Positions 8,091 to 16,713 are shown, counted from the first letter of the stretch. The stretch is 24,513 nt of DNA from MWH-TA3 sp044353905 (GCA_044353905.1 JBILBA010000018.1:1-24513), one strand, 5' to 3'. The notes: generated by a model from the sequence alone, not told the origin. Translations and numbers: made by a program.

Positions 8091-8615
8091 TTAGACGGTG
8101 AGGTACTGCGCGAACCCGGCGCGCACCTTGTTGACCTTGGGAACGGCGACCGCGAGGCAATATCCCTGGGTCGGGTTTTTGGCGAAGAAATCCTGGTGGT
8201 AGTCCTCGGCGGGGAAGAATTCGGTGAAATCCTCGAGTGTGGTCACAACTCCGCCGCCCCAGGTTTCGTTCGCGCGGGCAATCGCGGCCTCGAACTGTTC
8301 GCGTTGGTCCGAATCAGTCGGGAACATCGTCGATCGGTACTGGGTGCCCACATCGTTCCCCTGCCGGTTCAATTGGCGTGGGTCGTGCATGGTGAAAAAG
8401 GCGTCGAGGATTACGTCGGCGGGGATGACCGCCTCGTCAAAGGTGACGGCGACGACTTCAGCGTGACCCGTCGTGCCCGTGCACACAGCCTCGTAACTTG
8501 GCGAATTGACGCTCCCGCCCGCGTACCCAGAGACCACCGAATCAACGCCGCGAAGCACGCGGTAGGCCGCGTCGAGGCACCAGAAACAACCACCAGCCAC
8601 ATAGAACGTCATCAT
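8091..8615 (-). CDS. msrA: Peptide-methionine (S)-S-oxide reductase MsrA
   Basis: MsrA reduces methionine-S-sulfoxide in proteins and free methionine, repairing oxidative damage in the cytoplasm. The 174-residue product has the GGCFWC catalytic motif (Cys10), a conserved SGYAGG stretch, GHAEVV, the FFTMHDPRQLNRQGNDVGTQYRS region and a C-terminal recycling cysteine (about Cys153, TQGYCLAV). The ATG at 8615 is preferred to a GTG at 8621 because a TAGACT box ends exactly six bases before it and would abut the GTG; a second ATG follows at 8612. It is divergent from the aldo/keto reductase and lies upstream of ssb on the same strand. Confidence 0.94.
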   Translation of the reverse strand: MMTFYVAGGCFWCLDAAYRVLRGVDSVVSGYAGGSVNSPSYEAVCTGTTGHAEVVAVTFDEAVIPADVILDAFFTMHDPRQLNRQGNDVGTQYRSTMFPTDSDQREQFEAAIARANETWGGGVVTTLEDFTEFFPAEDYHQDFFAKNPTQGYCLAVAVPKVNKVRAGFAQYLTV

Positions 8616-8652
8616 GCTCACAGTCTAGGCGCGGGGCTAGGCTGTGAACATG
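8613..8652. promoter_or_regulatory. Divergent, nearly palindromic leaderless promoter pair (msrA / aldo-keto reductase)
   Basis: Rightward, TAGGCT (8638-8643) plus GTGAAC leads into the ATG at 8650. Leftward, TAGACT (8627-8622) plus GTGAGC leads into the ATG at 8615. The two 15-mers differ at two positions only, giving inverted repeats around a 10-bp spacer (8628-8637). No Shine-Dalgarno sequence is present on either side. The symmetry could let one regulator control both genes. Confidence 0.6.
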
Positions 8653-9660
8653 ACGTATGACGCAGCAACGAATCGTTATGATTCAATTCCTTACCGCCGA
8701 TGTGGTCGAAGCGGGCTCCTGCTCCCCCGAATTTCGCTCGGTCTGTGGAACAACTTCGGAGACGACCGAGAACTCTCTGTGCAGCGCGACATCGTGCTTC
8801 GCGCGTTCGACCTCGGAGTCACCCACATCGACCTCGCGAACAACTATGGCCCGCCCCCCGGTTCCGCCGAAAGAAACTTCGGCAAGATCCTCGCGAGCGA
8901 CTTGCACCCGTACCGCGACGAACTCATCATTTCGTCGAAAGCGGGGTTCGACATGTGGGAAGGCCCCTACGGCGAGTGGGGTTCGCGGAAGTACCTTCTT
9001 GCGTCGCTCGACCAGAGCCTCTCGCGGATGGGACTCGATTACGTCGACATCTTTTATTCCCATCGATTCGATCCCGACACCCCATTGGAAGAGACGATGG
9101 GAGCCCTCGCGCACGCGATTCATTCAGGCAAAGCCCTGTACGTCGGAATCTCGAACTACGACGAAGAACAGACGCGTCGCGCCTACGCGATTCTGAAAGA
9201 CATGGGCGTCACTCTCCTGATTCACCAACCGCGCTATAACCTCTTCGACCGCCGTCCGGAACATGGGCTGTTCGATACGCTCGTCGAACTCGGCGTCGGC
9301 GGAATCGTCTATTCTCCGCTCGCACAGGGGCTCGCAACTGATCGTTACCTGGACGGCATCCCCGCCGATTCACGCGTGCGCACGGCGAACTGGATTGAGG
9401 AGAAGCGCATCAATGACGAGTACCTCGGCCACGCCCGTGCACTCAACGACATCGCCCTCGGACGCGGGCAGACGCTCGCTCAGATGGCCTTGACCTGGAC
9501 GATGCGGCACCCTGGCGTCACGACCGCCCTCATCGGCGCGAGTAGTGTCGCGCAACTGGAAGATTCGCTGAAAGCGGCCCACGCAGAGCCCCTGACCGAT
9601 GAGGAACTTGCGACGATCGACCCACACGCGATCCACCAACTGGTTGATCAGTGGCTGTAG
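8650..9660 (+). CDS. gpr: Aldo/keto reductase, L-glyceraldehyde-3-phosphate reductase (YghZ/Gpr) type
   Basis: This NADPH-dependent cytosolic reductase belongs to a family acting on L-glyceraldehyde 3-phosphate and reactive aldehydes such as methylglyoxal. The 336-residue barrel follows E. coli YghZ closely by eye: YRRCGRSGLLLPRISLGLW, DLANNYGPPPGSAE, SSKAGFDMW, GSRKYLLASLDQSL, YVDIFYSHR and LIGASSVAQLE. The catalytic tetrad is Asp61, Tyr66, Lys97 and His138. The ATG at 8650 is preferred over an in-frame GTG at 8644 because TAGGCT ends six bases before it, as in a leaderless transcript. Its stop overlaps the next start by 10 bp. Proximity to msrA and a peroxidase suggests electrophile or oxidative defence, which is inference. 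Confidence 0.93.
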   Translation: MTYDAATNRYDSIPYRRCGRSGLLLPRISLGLWNNFGDDRELSVQRDIVLRAFDLGVTHIDLANNYGPPPGSAERNFGKILASDLHPYRDELIISSKAGFDMWEGPYGEWGSRKYLLASLDQSLSRMGLDYVDIFYSHRFDPDTPLEETMGALAHAIHSGKALYVGISNYDEEQTRRAYAILKDMGVTLLIHQPRYNLFDRRPEHGLFDTLVELGVGGIVYSPLAQGLATDRYLDGIPADSRVRTANWIEEKRINDEYLGHARALNDIALGRGQTLAQMALTWTMRHPGVTTALIGASSVAQLEDSLKAAHAEPLTDEELATIDPHAIHQLVDQWL

Positions 9661-10640
9661 CCAAACCCAGCGCACTGGTCGGATACCTCGCCGGAACCGT
9701 CGCTGCCTTTATCTTCGGCGTCAACGGTGTGGTCATCAAGTTGTTAATGGACGGTACGGGTATCGATGGGTTCCAGGTCACCTTCCTTCGCGTTGTCGGA
9801 GCGGCCGTGCTGATGGGTGCTGTGATGCTCGTGCTCAACCCCGGCGCCCTTCGCGTCAACCGAAAGCAAATCGTGCCGCTCATCGCGATGGGCGTGATCG
9901 GTGTCGCGATGTTGCAGGCGACGTATGCGGAAGCGGTGTACCTGCTTCCCATCGGGATCGCCCTGTTGCTGGAATACACCGCGGTGCTATTCGTAGCGCT
10001 CATTGCACATTTCTTTTTTCGCGAGCACGTCAAGTCCCGAATCTGGGTGTCGATTGCGGCGGTGCTTATCGGGCTCGCCACTGTCGCCGAAGTGTGGAAC
10101 TCGACCCTCAATGTCGAGGGAGTGTTGTGGGCGTTCGCTGCATCCGCCTCACTCACGACGTACTTCCTGCTCGGCGAGCGCCAGACCGGCGTTCGGCATC
10201 CGATGGCCGTCGGCTTCTGGGGCATGGCCGTCGCGAGCGTGTTCTGGGCGCTGTTCAGCGGGTGGTGGACGATTGACCCAGCTATTTTCAATCGGGTCGT
10301 CCCGTTCTCGGATGAAGCCGGCGGAATCTCGGGTCCGGCCTGGCTGTTGTTGGCCTTCATCGTCGTGCTCGGTACGTTCACCACATTCACTCTCGGGCTC
10401 TGGTCAATCAGCATCCTCAAGGCAACGCGGTCGGGAATCGTTGCGACCAGCGAAGTGCTTTTCGCATTTCTCGCCGCATGGCTCATCCTCGGCGAAACTC
10501 TGAATGTTGTGCAATTGGTCGGTGCGGGTATTGTTCTGGTTGGTGTGGTTCTCGCCCAATCAGCTCGCGAAAATCGCGCGGTGGTAACCGACCTCGCGCT
10601 TGACACCTCAGAAATCTCTCGACCGAAGGATCCCCGATGA
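9651..10640 (+). CDS. EamA/RhaT-family (DMT) transporter
   Basis: The 329-residue inner-membrane protein has about ten hydrophobic helices in two EamA repeats: the first begins LVGYLAGTVAAFIFGVNGVV and runs to about residue 145, the second starts near GVLWAFAASASLTTYFLLG and ends at GAGIVLVGVVLAQ. The motif EYTAVLFVALIAHFFFRE and its second-half counterpart SEVLFAFLAAWLILGE are typical of the drug/metabolite transporter superfamily. Substrate cannot be read from the sequence; relatives export amino acids or metabolites. The GTG start lies inside the end of the reductase gene (10-bp overlap) without a clear ribosome-binding site, and the stop overlaps the next ATG (ATGA), so the three genes form a coupled operon. 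Confidence 0.92.
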   Translation: MAVAKPSALVGYLAGTVAAFIFGVNGVVIKLLMDGTGIDGFQVTFLRVVGAAVLMGAVMLVLNPGALRVNRKQIVPLIAMGVIGVAMLQATYAEAVYLLPIGIALLLEYTAVLFVALIAHFFFREHVKSRIWVSIAAVLIGLATVAEVWNSTLNVEGVLWAFAASASLTTYFLLGERQTGVRHPMAVGFWGMAVASVFWALFSGWWTIDPAIFNRVVPFSDEAGGISGPAWLLLAFIVVLGTFTTFTLGLWSISILKATRSGIVATSEVLFAFLAAWLILGETLNVVQLVGAGIVLVGVVLAQSARENRAVVTDLALDTSEISRPKDPR

Positions 10641-11125
10641 CTGATTCACTGCTCGACATCACCGTTCTCACCGCCGACGGCGCTGAGACCACGTTGCGTG
10701 AACACGCCGGGAAAGTCTTGCTCATCGTCAATGTCGCATCGCGCTGCGGGTTATCGCCGCAATATGCGGATCTAGAGGCTTTGCAGCAGAAGTATGGCCC
10801 CCGTGGTTTTGTGGTCCTGGGTTTCCCGTCGAATCAGTTTTTCCAAGAGCTGTCGTCGAACGACGCGATCGCGGAATACTGCTCGACAAAGTGGGGAATC
10901 ACGTTCCCGATTTTTGACCAGGTGAAGGTCAATGGAAAAAGCCGTTCCCCGTTGTACGCCGAGTTGACCAAGGCAAAAGACGAACGCGGCAGCGCTGGAA
11001 ATATCCGCTGGAATTTCGAGAAATTTGTCGTTACCCCTGACCTCCGTGTCTTGCGCTTCCGTCCGACGACAGTCCCCACGGACCCGACGATCATCGACGC
11101 AATCGAATCGAACCTGCCTCACTAG
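10637..11125 (+). CDS. Glutathione peroxidase-family (thioredoxin-type) peroxidase
   Basis: This cytosolic thiol peroxidase of 162 residues has peroxidatic Cys37 in VNVASRCGLSPQY, Gln67 in FPSNQF, and Trp125-Asn126 in RWNFEKF, the conserved catalytic set. A second cysteine, Cys82 (IAEYCSTKWG), occupies the resolving position of thioredoxin-dependent members, which fits actinobacteria, as they generally lack glutathione. The usual NQF-x-x-QEPG signature reads NQFFQELSS here, so the Glu-Pro-Gly part is altered. The ATG overlaps the permease stop by 4 bp. With the reductase and msrA it makes a redox-repair group. Confidence 0.93.
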   Translation: MTDSLLDITVLTADGAETTLREHAGKVLLIVNVASRCGLSPQYADLEALQQKYGPRGFVVLGFPSNQFFQELSSNDAIAEYCSTKWGITFPIFDQVKVNGKSRSPLYAELTKAKDERGSAGNIRWNFEKFVVTPDLRVLRFRPTTVPTDPTIIDAIESNLPH

Positions 11126-11192
11126 CGTTTTTCGGGTAGTCGGACCGGGTGAAAGAAATCTCAATTCTCGGTTACTAACGCGGTTATTGGGG

Positions 11193-11198
11193 TAAATT
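11193..11198 (+). promoter_or_regulatory. Possible -10 box ahead of the surface-protein gene
   Basis: TAAATT lies 39 bp upstream of the ATG at 11238, inside a 112-bp gap. Three GGTTA/GGTAA-like direct repeats (around 11170-11196) overlap its upstream side. No convincing -35 and no Shine-Dalgarno near the ATG are visible, so this is tentative. Confidence 0.3.
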
Positions 11199-11237
11199 GG
11201 GGAGGCTACACAGTTTCACTCGTTATCCCACCCTGCC

Positions 11238-14200
11238 ATGAGATTCCTTCGTTTATTTCTTGCCGGCCTTGTTGTGCTCCTCTTTTCGGGAGTCCTCACG
11301 CCGGTTACTTTCGCGTCGGCAACGGACACGTCGGGACTGCGCTATGAGGCGTATTACCCGATTGGGTCGGCCCAACTGGAACAGTTTGATTACGGTCAGC
11401 CAAACCCCCAACCGAACACCACTGGGCTCACCGTGTGTGCTTCGGGAACGGTTTCTCAAATCAATCACAGCTTCGGCAACAACATCCTCGGCTGTCCCGG
11501 CGATTACGTCATGGTCCACTATTTCGGTTACATCTCGTACCCAACCGACACAACAGTGGCGTTTCGCGCGCGAGCGGATGATGGCTTTTATCTGAACATC
11601 GGCGAAACTACCATTTTCAATGACTGGCGGTTGAAGGGCTGCTCCTCGGCCTCGAGCGGGAGCTTTACGTTCCAAGCAAACCAGTGGTACCCCATCGACG
11701 CCTGGTTCTACGAATGGGGCGGCGGCGCCTGTTCGATTCTGGACTACGACGCCGGGGGCGGTTGGAACGTCGTACCCACGTCGATGTTGGACCAGTTTGG
11801 AGTCCCACCCATCACGTTCTCTGATTCGACCCTCGCGGGAACAGTCAGACGCGGAACGGCGTATTCGTCCGGGGTGACCGCGGAAGCGGAGGGTGTCATC
11901 ACCTATTCGATCACCGAAGGCAGCGGATCGCTTCCCGACGGACTCGAACTGGACAGCGAAACGGGAGTGGTGTCGGGGACCCCCACCACCTACGGTGTTT
12001 ACGATTTTTCGATCACCGCTAGCAGTGACGATCCGCAGTATTCCAGTCCAGCGACGACCGACACGTTGACGATTATTGTCGGCGATCCCCCTGACCTTAC
12101 TGCCGTGACACTTCAGGGAGTGTTGACCTACAACACCGCAATGACATCGGTCGATGTTTCGGGCGAGGCCGGTTACCCGGCGCCGACGTATGTTGTCTCG
12201 AATGGAGCCCCCACGGGCATAAGCCTTAACACAAACACGGGCGTGTTGAGTGGCGCACCGACGAGTCAGGGTGTTCATCACTTCACCGTCTCCGCCAATA
12301 ACGTGCTGGGCACGTCGACGAGCGGCTCACTTTCGCTCACGGTCAATCGGGACGCGTTCTTCCCCGCCGATCACAACGACGTGCTCGGTTACACGTTCGT
12401 TGGTGACACCGTGAACCCGTACTCGTCAGTGATCACCGCGCAAGGGTATCCCGCCCCTCGCTATTCCATCATTGACGACCCGACCACTGCGGGAATCGGA
12501 GCATTGCCGCCGGGCTTGTCGATAAACGCCACAACGGGAGTAATCACGGGGGTCGCCAGCGCGATCGGCACGTATCCGTTCCGAGTACAGGCCGACAACG
12601 ATGTCGGATCGGGTGACTCAACAACCCCGCAAACCATCGTTGTGGCGTCTTTGCCAACAGTCACGTTTGACAACGTGTCCAACAATGCCTACGTGGGAGT
12701 CGACTACAACCAACGCCCCACCTTTAGCGGCTATCCGACCCCAACCTTCACGGTTTCTGGCGATCTGCCCAGTGGACTGAGCTTGTCCGAGAACGGCACG
12801 ATTTCGGGGAAGCCGACCACGGCGGGAGTCTCGTCGTTCCGAGTGTGCGCGACAATCTTTGACCGGGAAACGTGCACGAAGTTGATTACCGTCGAGGTGT
12901 ACGCCGAACCGGTCTACAAAGACAACGTCGAGTTGCCCCCAATCGGTCAGTTTGGGACTGCCTTCAACGGGCGCGTCAATTTCCACGGTCTGGTTGAGAG
13001 TTACCGACTCGCGGCCCACGAGAATGGTTTGCCTCAGGGTCTCACCTTGAGTCCGACGACTGGAGTCATCGCGGGGATCCCCGAGCAAACAGGAATCTTC
13101 CGCTTCAAAGTGACGGCGCGCGGCCCGACGGGACTCGAGACCACCACTCCCGAGCAGATTTTGACCGTCAATCGAATTCCGGCAGCAACCGATAGGACCA
13201 TCGTTGGACGGACAAATGTTGATGTGCCATACGCGGACGCTGTTTTCGCGGACGCGTTCCCCGTCGCGGTCTATTCCGTGACAGCGGGAGCGTTGCCCAC
13301 TGGGGTTTCACTCAATACCCAAACGGGTGCGATTTCGGGAACTCCTACAGTTACGGGTGAATTCGGCTTCACGGTGACCGCCAAGAACGTGTTGGGTTCG
13401 ATCACGATGCCGTTGACGTTGTCGGTCCTCGAGCCGCCGTCAAAACCGATTCTCACTCTTCCTCCCAACGCCACAGTGGGCGAAACGGTGAACGGGTACA
13501 CCGCGGTCGAGGGTTACCCGGAACCTACATTCTTTGTCGCGTCGGGATCGCTTCCTGACGGGCTCACGTTGAACAAGACGACGGGCAAGATTTCCGGCTC
13601 CCCCTCCGATCCAGGGAAGTTCACTTTTACGATTGGAGCGCTCAGCGAATCGGGCTCGAACGCATCGAGCCCCACTAACTTTGAGGTATATGAGCCGGGC
13701 GCAAACTTTGATGTGAAGGCATCGGTCGGCGACGAAATCGCTGGCGCCGCAATCTCGGTTCAGTCCGAGGGGTTGATGCCGAACGTTCCCTACAAGGTGG
13801 TGCTGCGTTCGACGCCTCAGACTGTTGCGTCTGGCACGACAACCCGAAACGGCTCAATCCTTGCGAACTTCACGATTCCCGGCGGATTGGAACCCGGTTG
13901 GCACTCGCTCACCTTGGCCACGGAAGGGGCCGACGGTTCGCCTTTCGAGGAGGTCTCGTGGTTTGAAATCACCGGGAGCGGCATTCTCGAAGAAGTTTCG
14001 GAGTCACAGCCGAGCGCCGCCGAGATGAAAAGCGCCCTGACGGACGACGAAGCGTTCTATGAAGACATGGGTATCGACCCCGGCACACAGGTTTCGGAAG
14101 AGGTCGTTCAAGAAACCGTTGCCGAGGTAACCAGCGTTGTGGCCTCGGTCGCCCTTGTTTCCGCCGCCGCTGCAGCAACGGCAGCAGTGGCGAGCGCCTC

Positions 14201-15767
14201 GGCAGCCGCGGCCGCTGCTTCCGCAGCCGGTGCAGCGTCAAGCGCTGGTGCAGCGGCCGGGGCCGCGGGTGCCGCTGGTGGAGCGTCTTCGGCAGCTGGT
14301 GGCTCAAGTTCAAGCTCTAGTGCAGGTGCGCGCACCGCCGGCGCCGGTGGTGGTACGTCGGGTGCGGGCGGATCCTCCGGTGGTGGAGGTGGCGGCGGCG
14401 GCGGCGGTGGTGGTGGTGGTGGCGCCCGCGGTGGTTCCACTGGTGGTGGTTCCACGGGTTCGTCCAGCGGCGGCTCCTCCGGCGGCGGTGGCTCATCCGG
14501 CGGCGGTGGCTCATCCGGTGGCTCAGGCGGGGACGGAAGCAGCGAGGACGCGGAATACGGCAGCCTCGAAGTCGAAGCCGACGATTTTGAGACGGACCTC
14601 CGGTCGTGGGGCGACGCGCTCGCCTGGTGGCGAATCCCACTCATGACCTGGCTGGACGCGCGCGCCGTCAAAGCAACGCACTGGACGTCGCAGTTCTCCC
14701 CCGTCTTGTCGCGAACGATCAACGACGGTTCGTATCTGCGCGCAATGATCGGTTCGTTGATGGCGATCGTCTATGTGGTGGCTGTCGCTCTCGGGGCGTT
14801 CGCCGTCACCCCCGGTGAAGAACAAATGGCACTCAGCGGAAGCGTCGCGCTGTTGACCGCGATTGTCGTGATCGGTGCCTTCGATGCGTTCGCTGGAATT
14901 CTCGGAATGACCGCGTTCACCATCGCCACGCTGGTTCACTACCCGATGACGGACCTGGGTGACCTGAGATACCTGCTGGCGATGTTCATTTCTGGATTCG
15001 CCCCCATCATCCTGTCGACGACGTTCCGTAAGATTCGCCGTCCTCGCATGGAAAAGCGGATGGATGTGTGGGAGCGCATCGTCGATGTCTTCATGCTCGC
15101 CTTTGTCGCCTCGCTGACGACACTGTCACTGATCGGTGGCATCGCCGCCTACGCGGGCGCAAGTGTCCCTCTCGCCGAGAATGCGAACACCATCGTTGTT
15201 CTTGTCACCGCCGTGGCGCTGATTCGCATCGTTCTGGAGGAATTCGCCGCGCGGAGCTTCCCCGACCGTCTGGACAAAATCAATCCGACCGAAGTCGCCG
15301 GGCCGCCGATGGTTCAGCAATGGGTGTCTCTCGTCTTCAAGTACGCCGTGCTCGTCATCATGATCGGTGACATGGTCGGTTGGGGTTGGTGGCTGTGGCT
15401 CGGATCCCTCGTGATGTTCGTCCCCGGAATCATCGGCATGACATTCTCCGATCTTCCCAAATCAAAGATTTTGTCCCAAATCATCCCGGGCGGTCTCGCG
15501 GCACTATTGCTGGCGACGCTTTTGTCGGGTTGGTCGAGCGACCTCGTCGGAATGTTCTTTGGCGATTCCCCGATGTACGGTCAACTTTCGTTCCTTCTCG
15601 TGCCGCTTCCCGTCATCATCACGGCAATCGTCGGCATGTTCGCCGATGGAAGCGAAAAGTGGTACGTCGCGCGGAAACTGACCTGGGTCTCGATCGTGGG
15701 CGGAATCGGAGTGTTCGCCTCGACCGTTGTGGCAACAGACTTCTTCGGTCAAATCTTCGGTTCATAG
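11238..15767 (+). CDS. Giant surface protein: PA14-like head, He_PIG/Ig-like array, Gly-rich linker, polytopic membrane domain
   Basis: The 1509-residue protein starts with a signal peptide (about 1-28, ending TFASA). Residues about 33-185 look like a PA14-type beta domain (LRYEAYYPIG; HYFGYISYPTDTTVAFRARA; DDGFYLNIG) with four cysteines. About seven Ig-like He_PIG modules follow (roughly 192-283, 286-369, 372-471, 474-556, 557-645, 649-732, 735-818), each with a GLSLN-TG-I-SGTP-x-G-F-V-A pattern, then another beta domain to about 920. An acidic stretch, an Ala-rich helix (about 965-1010) and a Gly/Ser linker (about 1015-1120, with 15 consecutive Gly at 1048-1062) lead to a C-terminal domain (about 1168-1505) of about 11 hydrophobic helices. 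It probably displays an adhesive or glycan-binding arm while embedded in the membrane. I cannot name the membrane domain. It is monocistronic. Confidence 0.9.
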   Translation: MRFLRLFLAGLVVLLFSGVLTPVTFASATDTSGLRYEAYYPIGSAQLEQFDYGQPNPQPNTTGLTVCASGTVSQINHSFGNNILGCPGDYVMVHYFGYISYPTDTTVAFRARADDGFYLNIGETTIFNDWRLKGCSSASSGSFTFQANQWYPIDAWFYEWGGGACSILDYDAGGGWNVVPTSMLDQFGVPPITFSDSTLAGTVRRGTAYSSGVTAEAEGVITYSITEGSGSLPDGLELDSETGVVSGTPTTYGVYDFSITASSDDPQYSSPATTDTLTIIVGDPPDLTAVTLQGVLTYNTAMTSVDVSGEAGYPAPTYVVSNGAPTGISLNTNTGVLSGAPTSQGVHHFTVSANNVLGTSTSGSLSLTVNRDAFFPADHNDVLGYTFVGDTVNPYSSVITAQGYPAPRYSIIDDPTTAGIGALPPGLSINATTGVITGVASAIGTYPFRVQADNDVGSGDSTTPQTIVVASLPTVTFDNVSNNAYVGVDYNQRPTFSGYPTPTFTVSGDLPSGLSLSENGTISGKPTTAGVSSFRVCATIFDRETCTKLITVEVYAEPVYKDNVELPPIGQFGTAFNGRVNFHGLVESYRLAAHENGLPQGLTLSPTTGVIAGIPEQTGIFRFKVTARGPTGLETTTPEQILTVNRIPAATDRTIVGRTNVDVPYADAVFADAFPVAVYSVTAGALPTGVSLNTQTGAISGTPTVTGEFGFTVTAKNVLGSITMPLTLSVLEPPSKPILTLPPNATVGETVNGYTAVEGYPEPTFFVASGSLPDGLTLNKTTGKISGSPSDPGKFTFTIGALSESGSNASSPTNFEVYEPGANFDVKASVGDEIAGAAISVQSEGLMPNVPYKVVLRSTPQTVASGTTTRNGSILANFTIPGGLEPGWHSLTLATEGADGSPFEEVSWFEITGSGILEEVSESQPSAAEMKSALTDDEAFYEDMGIDPGTQVSEEVVQETVAEVTSVVASVALVSAAAAATAAVASASAAAAAASAAGAASSAGAAAGAAGAAGGASSAAGGSSSSSSAGARTAGAGGGTSGAGGSSGGGGGGGGGGGGGGGARGGSTGGGSTGSSSGGSSGGGGSSGGGGSSGGSGGDGSSEDAEYGSLEVEADDFETDLRSWGDALAWWRIPLMTWLDARAVKATHWTSQFSPVLSRTINDGSYLRAMIGSLMAIVYVVAVALGAFAVTPGEEQMALSGSVALLTAIVVIGAFDAFAGILGMTAFTIATLVHYPMTDLGDLRYLLAMFISGFAPIILSTTFRKIRRPRMEKRMDVWERIVDVFMLAFVASLTTLSLIGGIAAYAGASVPLAENANTIVVLVTAVALIRIVLEEFAARSFPDRLDKINPTEVAGPPMVQQWVSLVFKYAVLVIMIGDMVGWGWWLWLGSLVMFVPGIIGMTFSDLPKSKILSQIIPGGLAALLLATLLSGWSSDLVGMFFGDSPMYGQLSFLLVPLPVIITAIVGMFADGSEKWYVARKLTWVSIVGGIGVFASTVVATDFFGQIFGS
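14140..14546 (+). repeat. Low-complexity Ala/Gly/Ser-coding tract with tandem 18-bp repeats
   Basis: Within the surface-protein gene, GCN-rich DNA (Ala) passes into GGN-rich DNA (Gly/Ser). Positions 14379-14423 are fifteen consecutive glycine codons, largely runs of GGC and GGT. Positions 14481-14498 and 14499-14516 are identical 18-bp tandem copies encoding GGGGSS. Length changes in multiples of three would preserve the frame. Confidence 0.85.
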
Positions 15768-15867
15768 TTTTCGCACTTCGCTTCTCCGCGGCCTGAGTCA
15801 ATCTCGGATAATCCCCGGCGATGAGGCGTATGGTCAGCACTAACGAACATCACAAAGGGGATACTCC

Positions 15868-16671
15868 ATGAAAGTTCAGAAAAAAGTCATTGTCGTCACC
15901 GGGGCCGGAAGCGGAATGGGTCGGGAGCTCGCCCTCGAGCTCGCTCGACGAGGAGCTTCCATTGCTGCGGTCGACATGCGCGCCGAGTCCCTCGCCGAAA
16001 CCACGGCACTCGTGAAAGCTCTTGGTGGAACGATTTCGACTCACGCGATTGACATCACGGATGCGACGGCAGTTGCGTCCCTTCCCGCTGCGGTTACCAA
16101 GGCTCTGGGCCAGGTCGATGGGCTCGTCAACAACGCAGGGATCATCCAACCTTTCGTCAAAATCAACGAACTCGATATCGCCGATGCCGAGCGGGTCATG
16201 AGCGTGAACTTCTACGGTCCGCTGCGACTCATCAAGGCGTTCCTGCCCGGACTGATCAAACGACCCGAGGCACACATCTTGAATGTCTCGTCAATGGGCG
16301 CCTATGCGCCGGTTCCCGGTCAGAGCATCTACGGCGCATCCAAGGCCGCACTAAAACTGATGACCGAAGGGCTCCGATCCGAGCTGCTTGACACCAAGGT
16401 CGGGGTCACGATCGTTTTTCCTGGCGCAACCGCGACGAACATCGCGCAGAACTCGGGAATGACGGTGCCCGCGTCGAGTTCCGACGCTGCCAACGCGTTC
16501 CCCCAATTGGCGGCCGACGCGGCAGCCCGCTTGATGGTCGATGCCATCGAGAACAACACCCCGCGCATCACGACGGGTAAGGACGCGAAAACGATGGACA
16601 TTCTGTCGCGCCTCAACCCCGTGTGGGCCGCCGGTGTCATTTACAAGCAGATGAAGTCGTTGCTCGGATGA
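15868..16671 (+). CDS. Short-chain dehydrogenase/reductase (classical SDR)
   Basis: The 267-residue NAD(P)-dependent oxidoreductase has the nucleotide motif TGAGSGMG at 11-18, VDM at the end of the second strand, DITD, NNAG in VDGLVNNAGII, and the catalytic Ser142-Tyr155-Lys159 (SSMGAYAP, YGASK). The acidic Asp after the second strand suggests NAD rather than NADP preference. Substrate is unknown. AAAGGGG lies 7 bases before the ATG. It follows the surface-protein gene after 100 bp and precedes the channel gene by 42 bp on the same strand, with no evident functional link to either. Confidence 0.93.
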   Translation: MKVQKKVIVVTGAGSGMGRELALELARRGASIAAVDMRAESLAETTALVKALGGTISTHAIDITDATAVASLPAAVTKALGQVDGLVNNAGIIQPFVKINELDIADAERVMSVNFYGPLRLIKAFLPGLIKRPEAHILNVSSMGAYAPVPGQSIYGASKAALKLMTEGLRSELLDTKVGVTIVFPGATATNIAQNSGMTVPASSSDAANAFPQLAADAAARLMVDAIENNTPRITTGKDAKTMDILSRLNPVWAAGVIYKQMKSLLG

Positions 16672-16713
16672 ATCGTGATTTCCCGAAATCGCGAATGATG
16701 AGAGAATTTTCGG

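Noticed and set aside
7948..8160. Extended SSB N-terminus up to 8160
   Set aside because: The AAAGGAG before the ATG at 7947 and the SSB family N-terminus fix the start; the extension is Arg/Ser-rich and overlaps msrA.
9530..10606. 358-codon minus-strand frame opposite the permease
   Set aside because: Thr/Ser/Ala-rich antisense of a clear multi-helix transporter gene; no promoter or ribosome-binding site.
14379..14516. CRISPR-like or satellite array
   Set aside because: The repeats are codon-phased Gly/Ser coding units inside an intact gene, without spacers.
14108..14722. 204-codon minus-strand frame rich in proline
   Set aside because: It is the antisense shadow of the Gly/Ala-coding tract of the surface protein (GGC/GGT reads as proline in reverse), with no start signal of its own.
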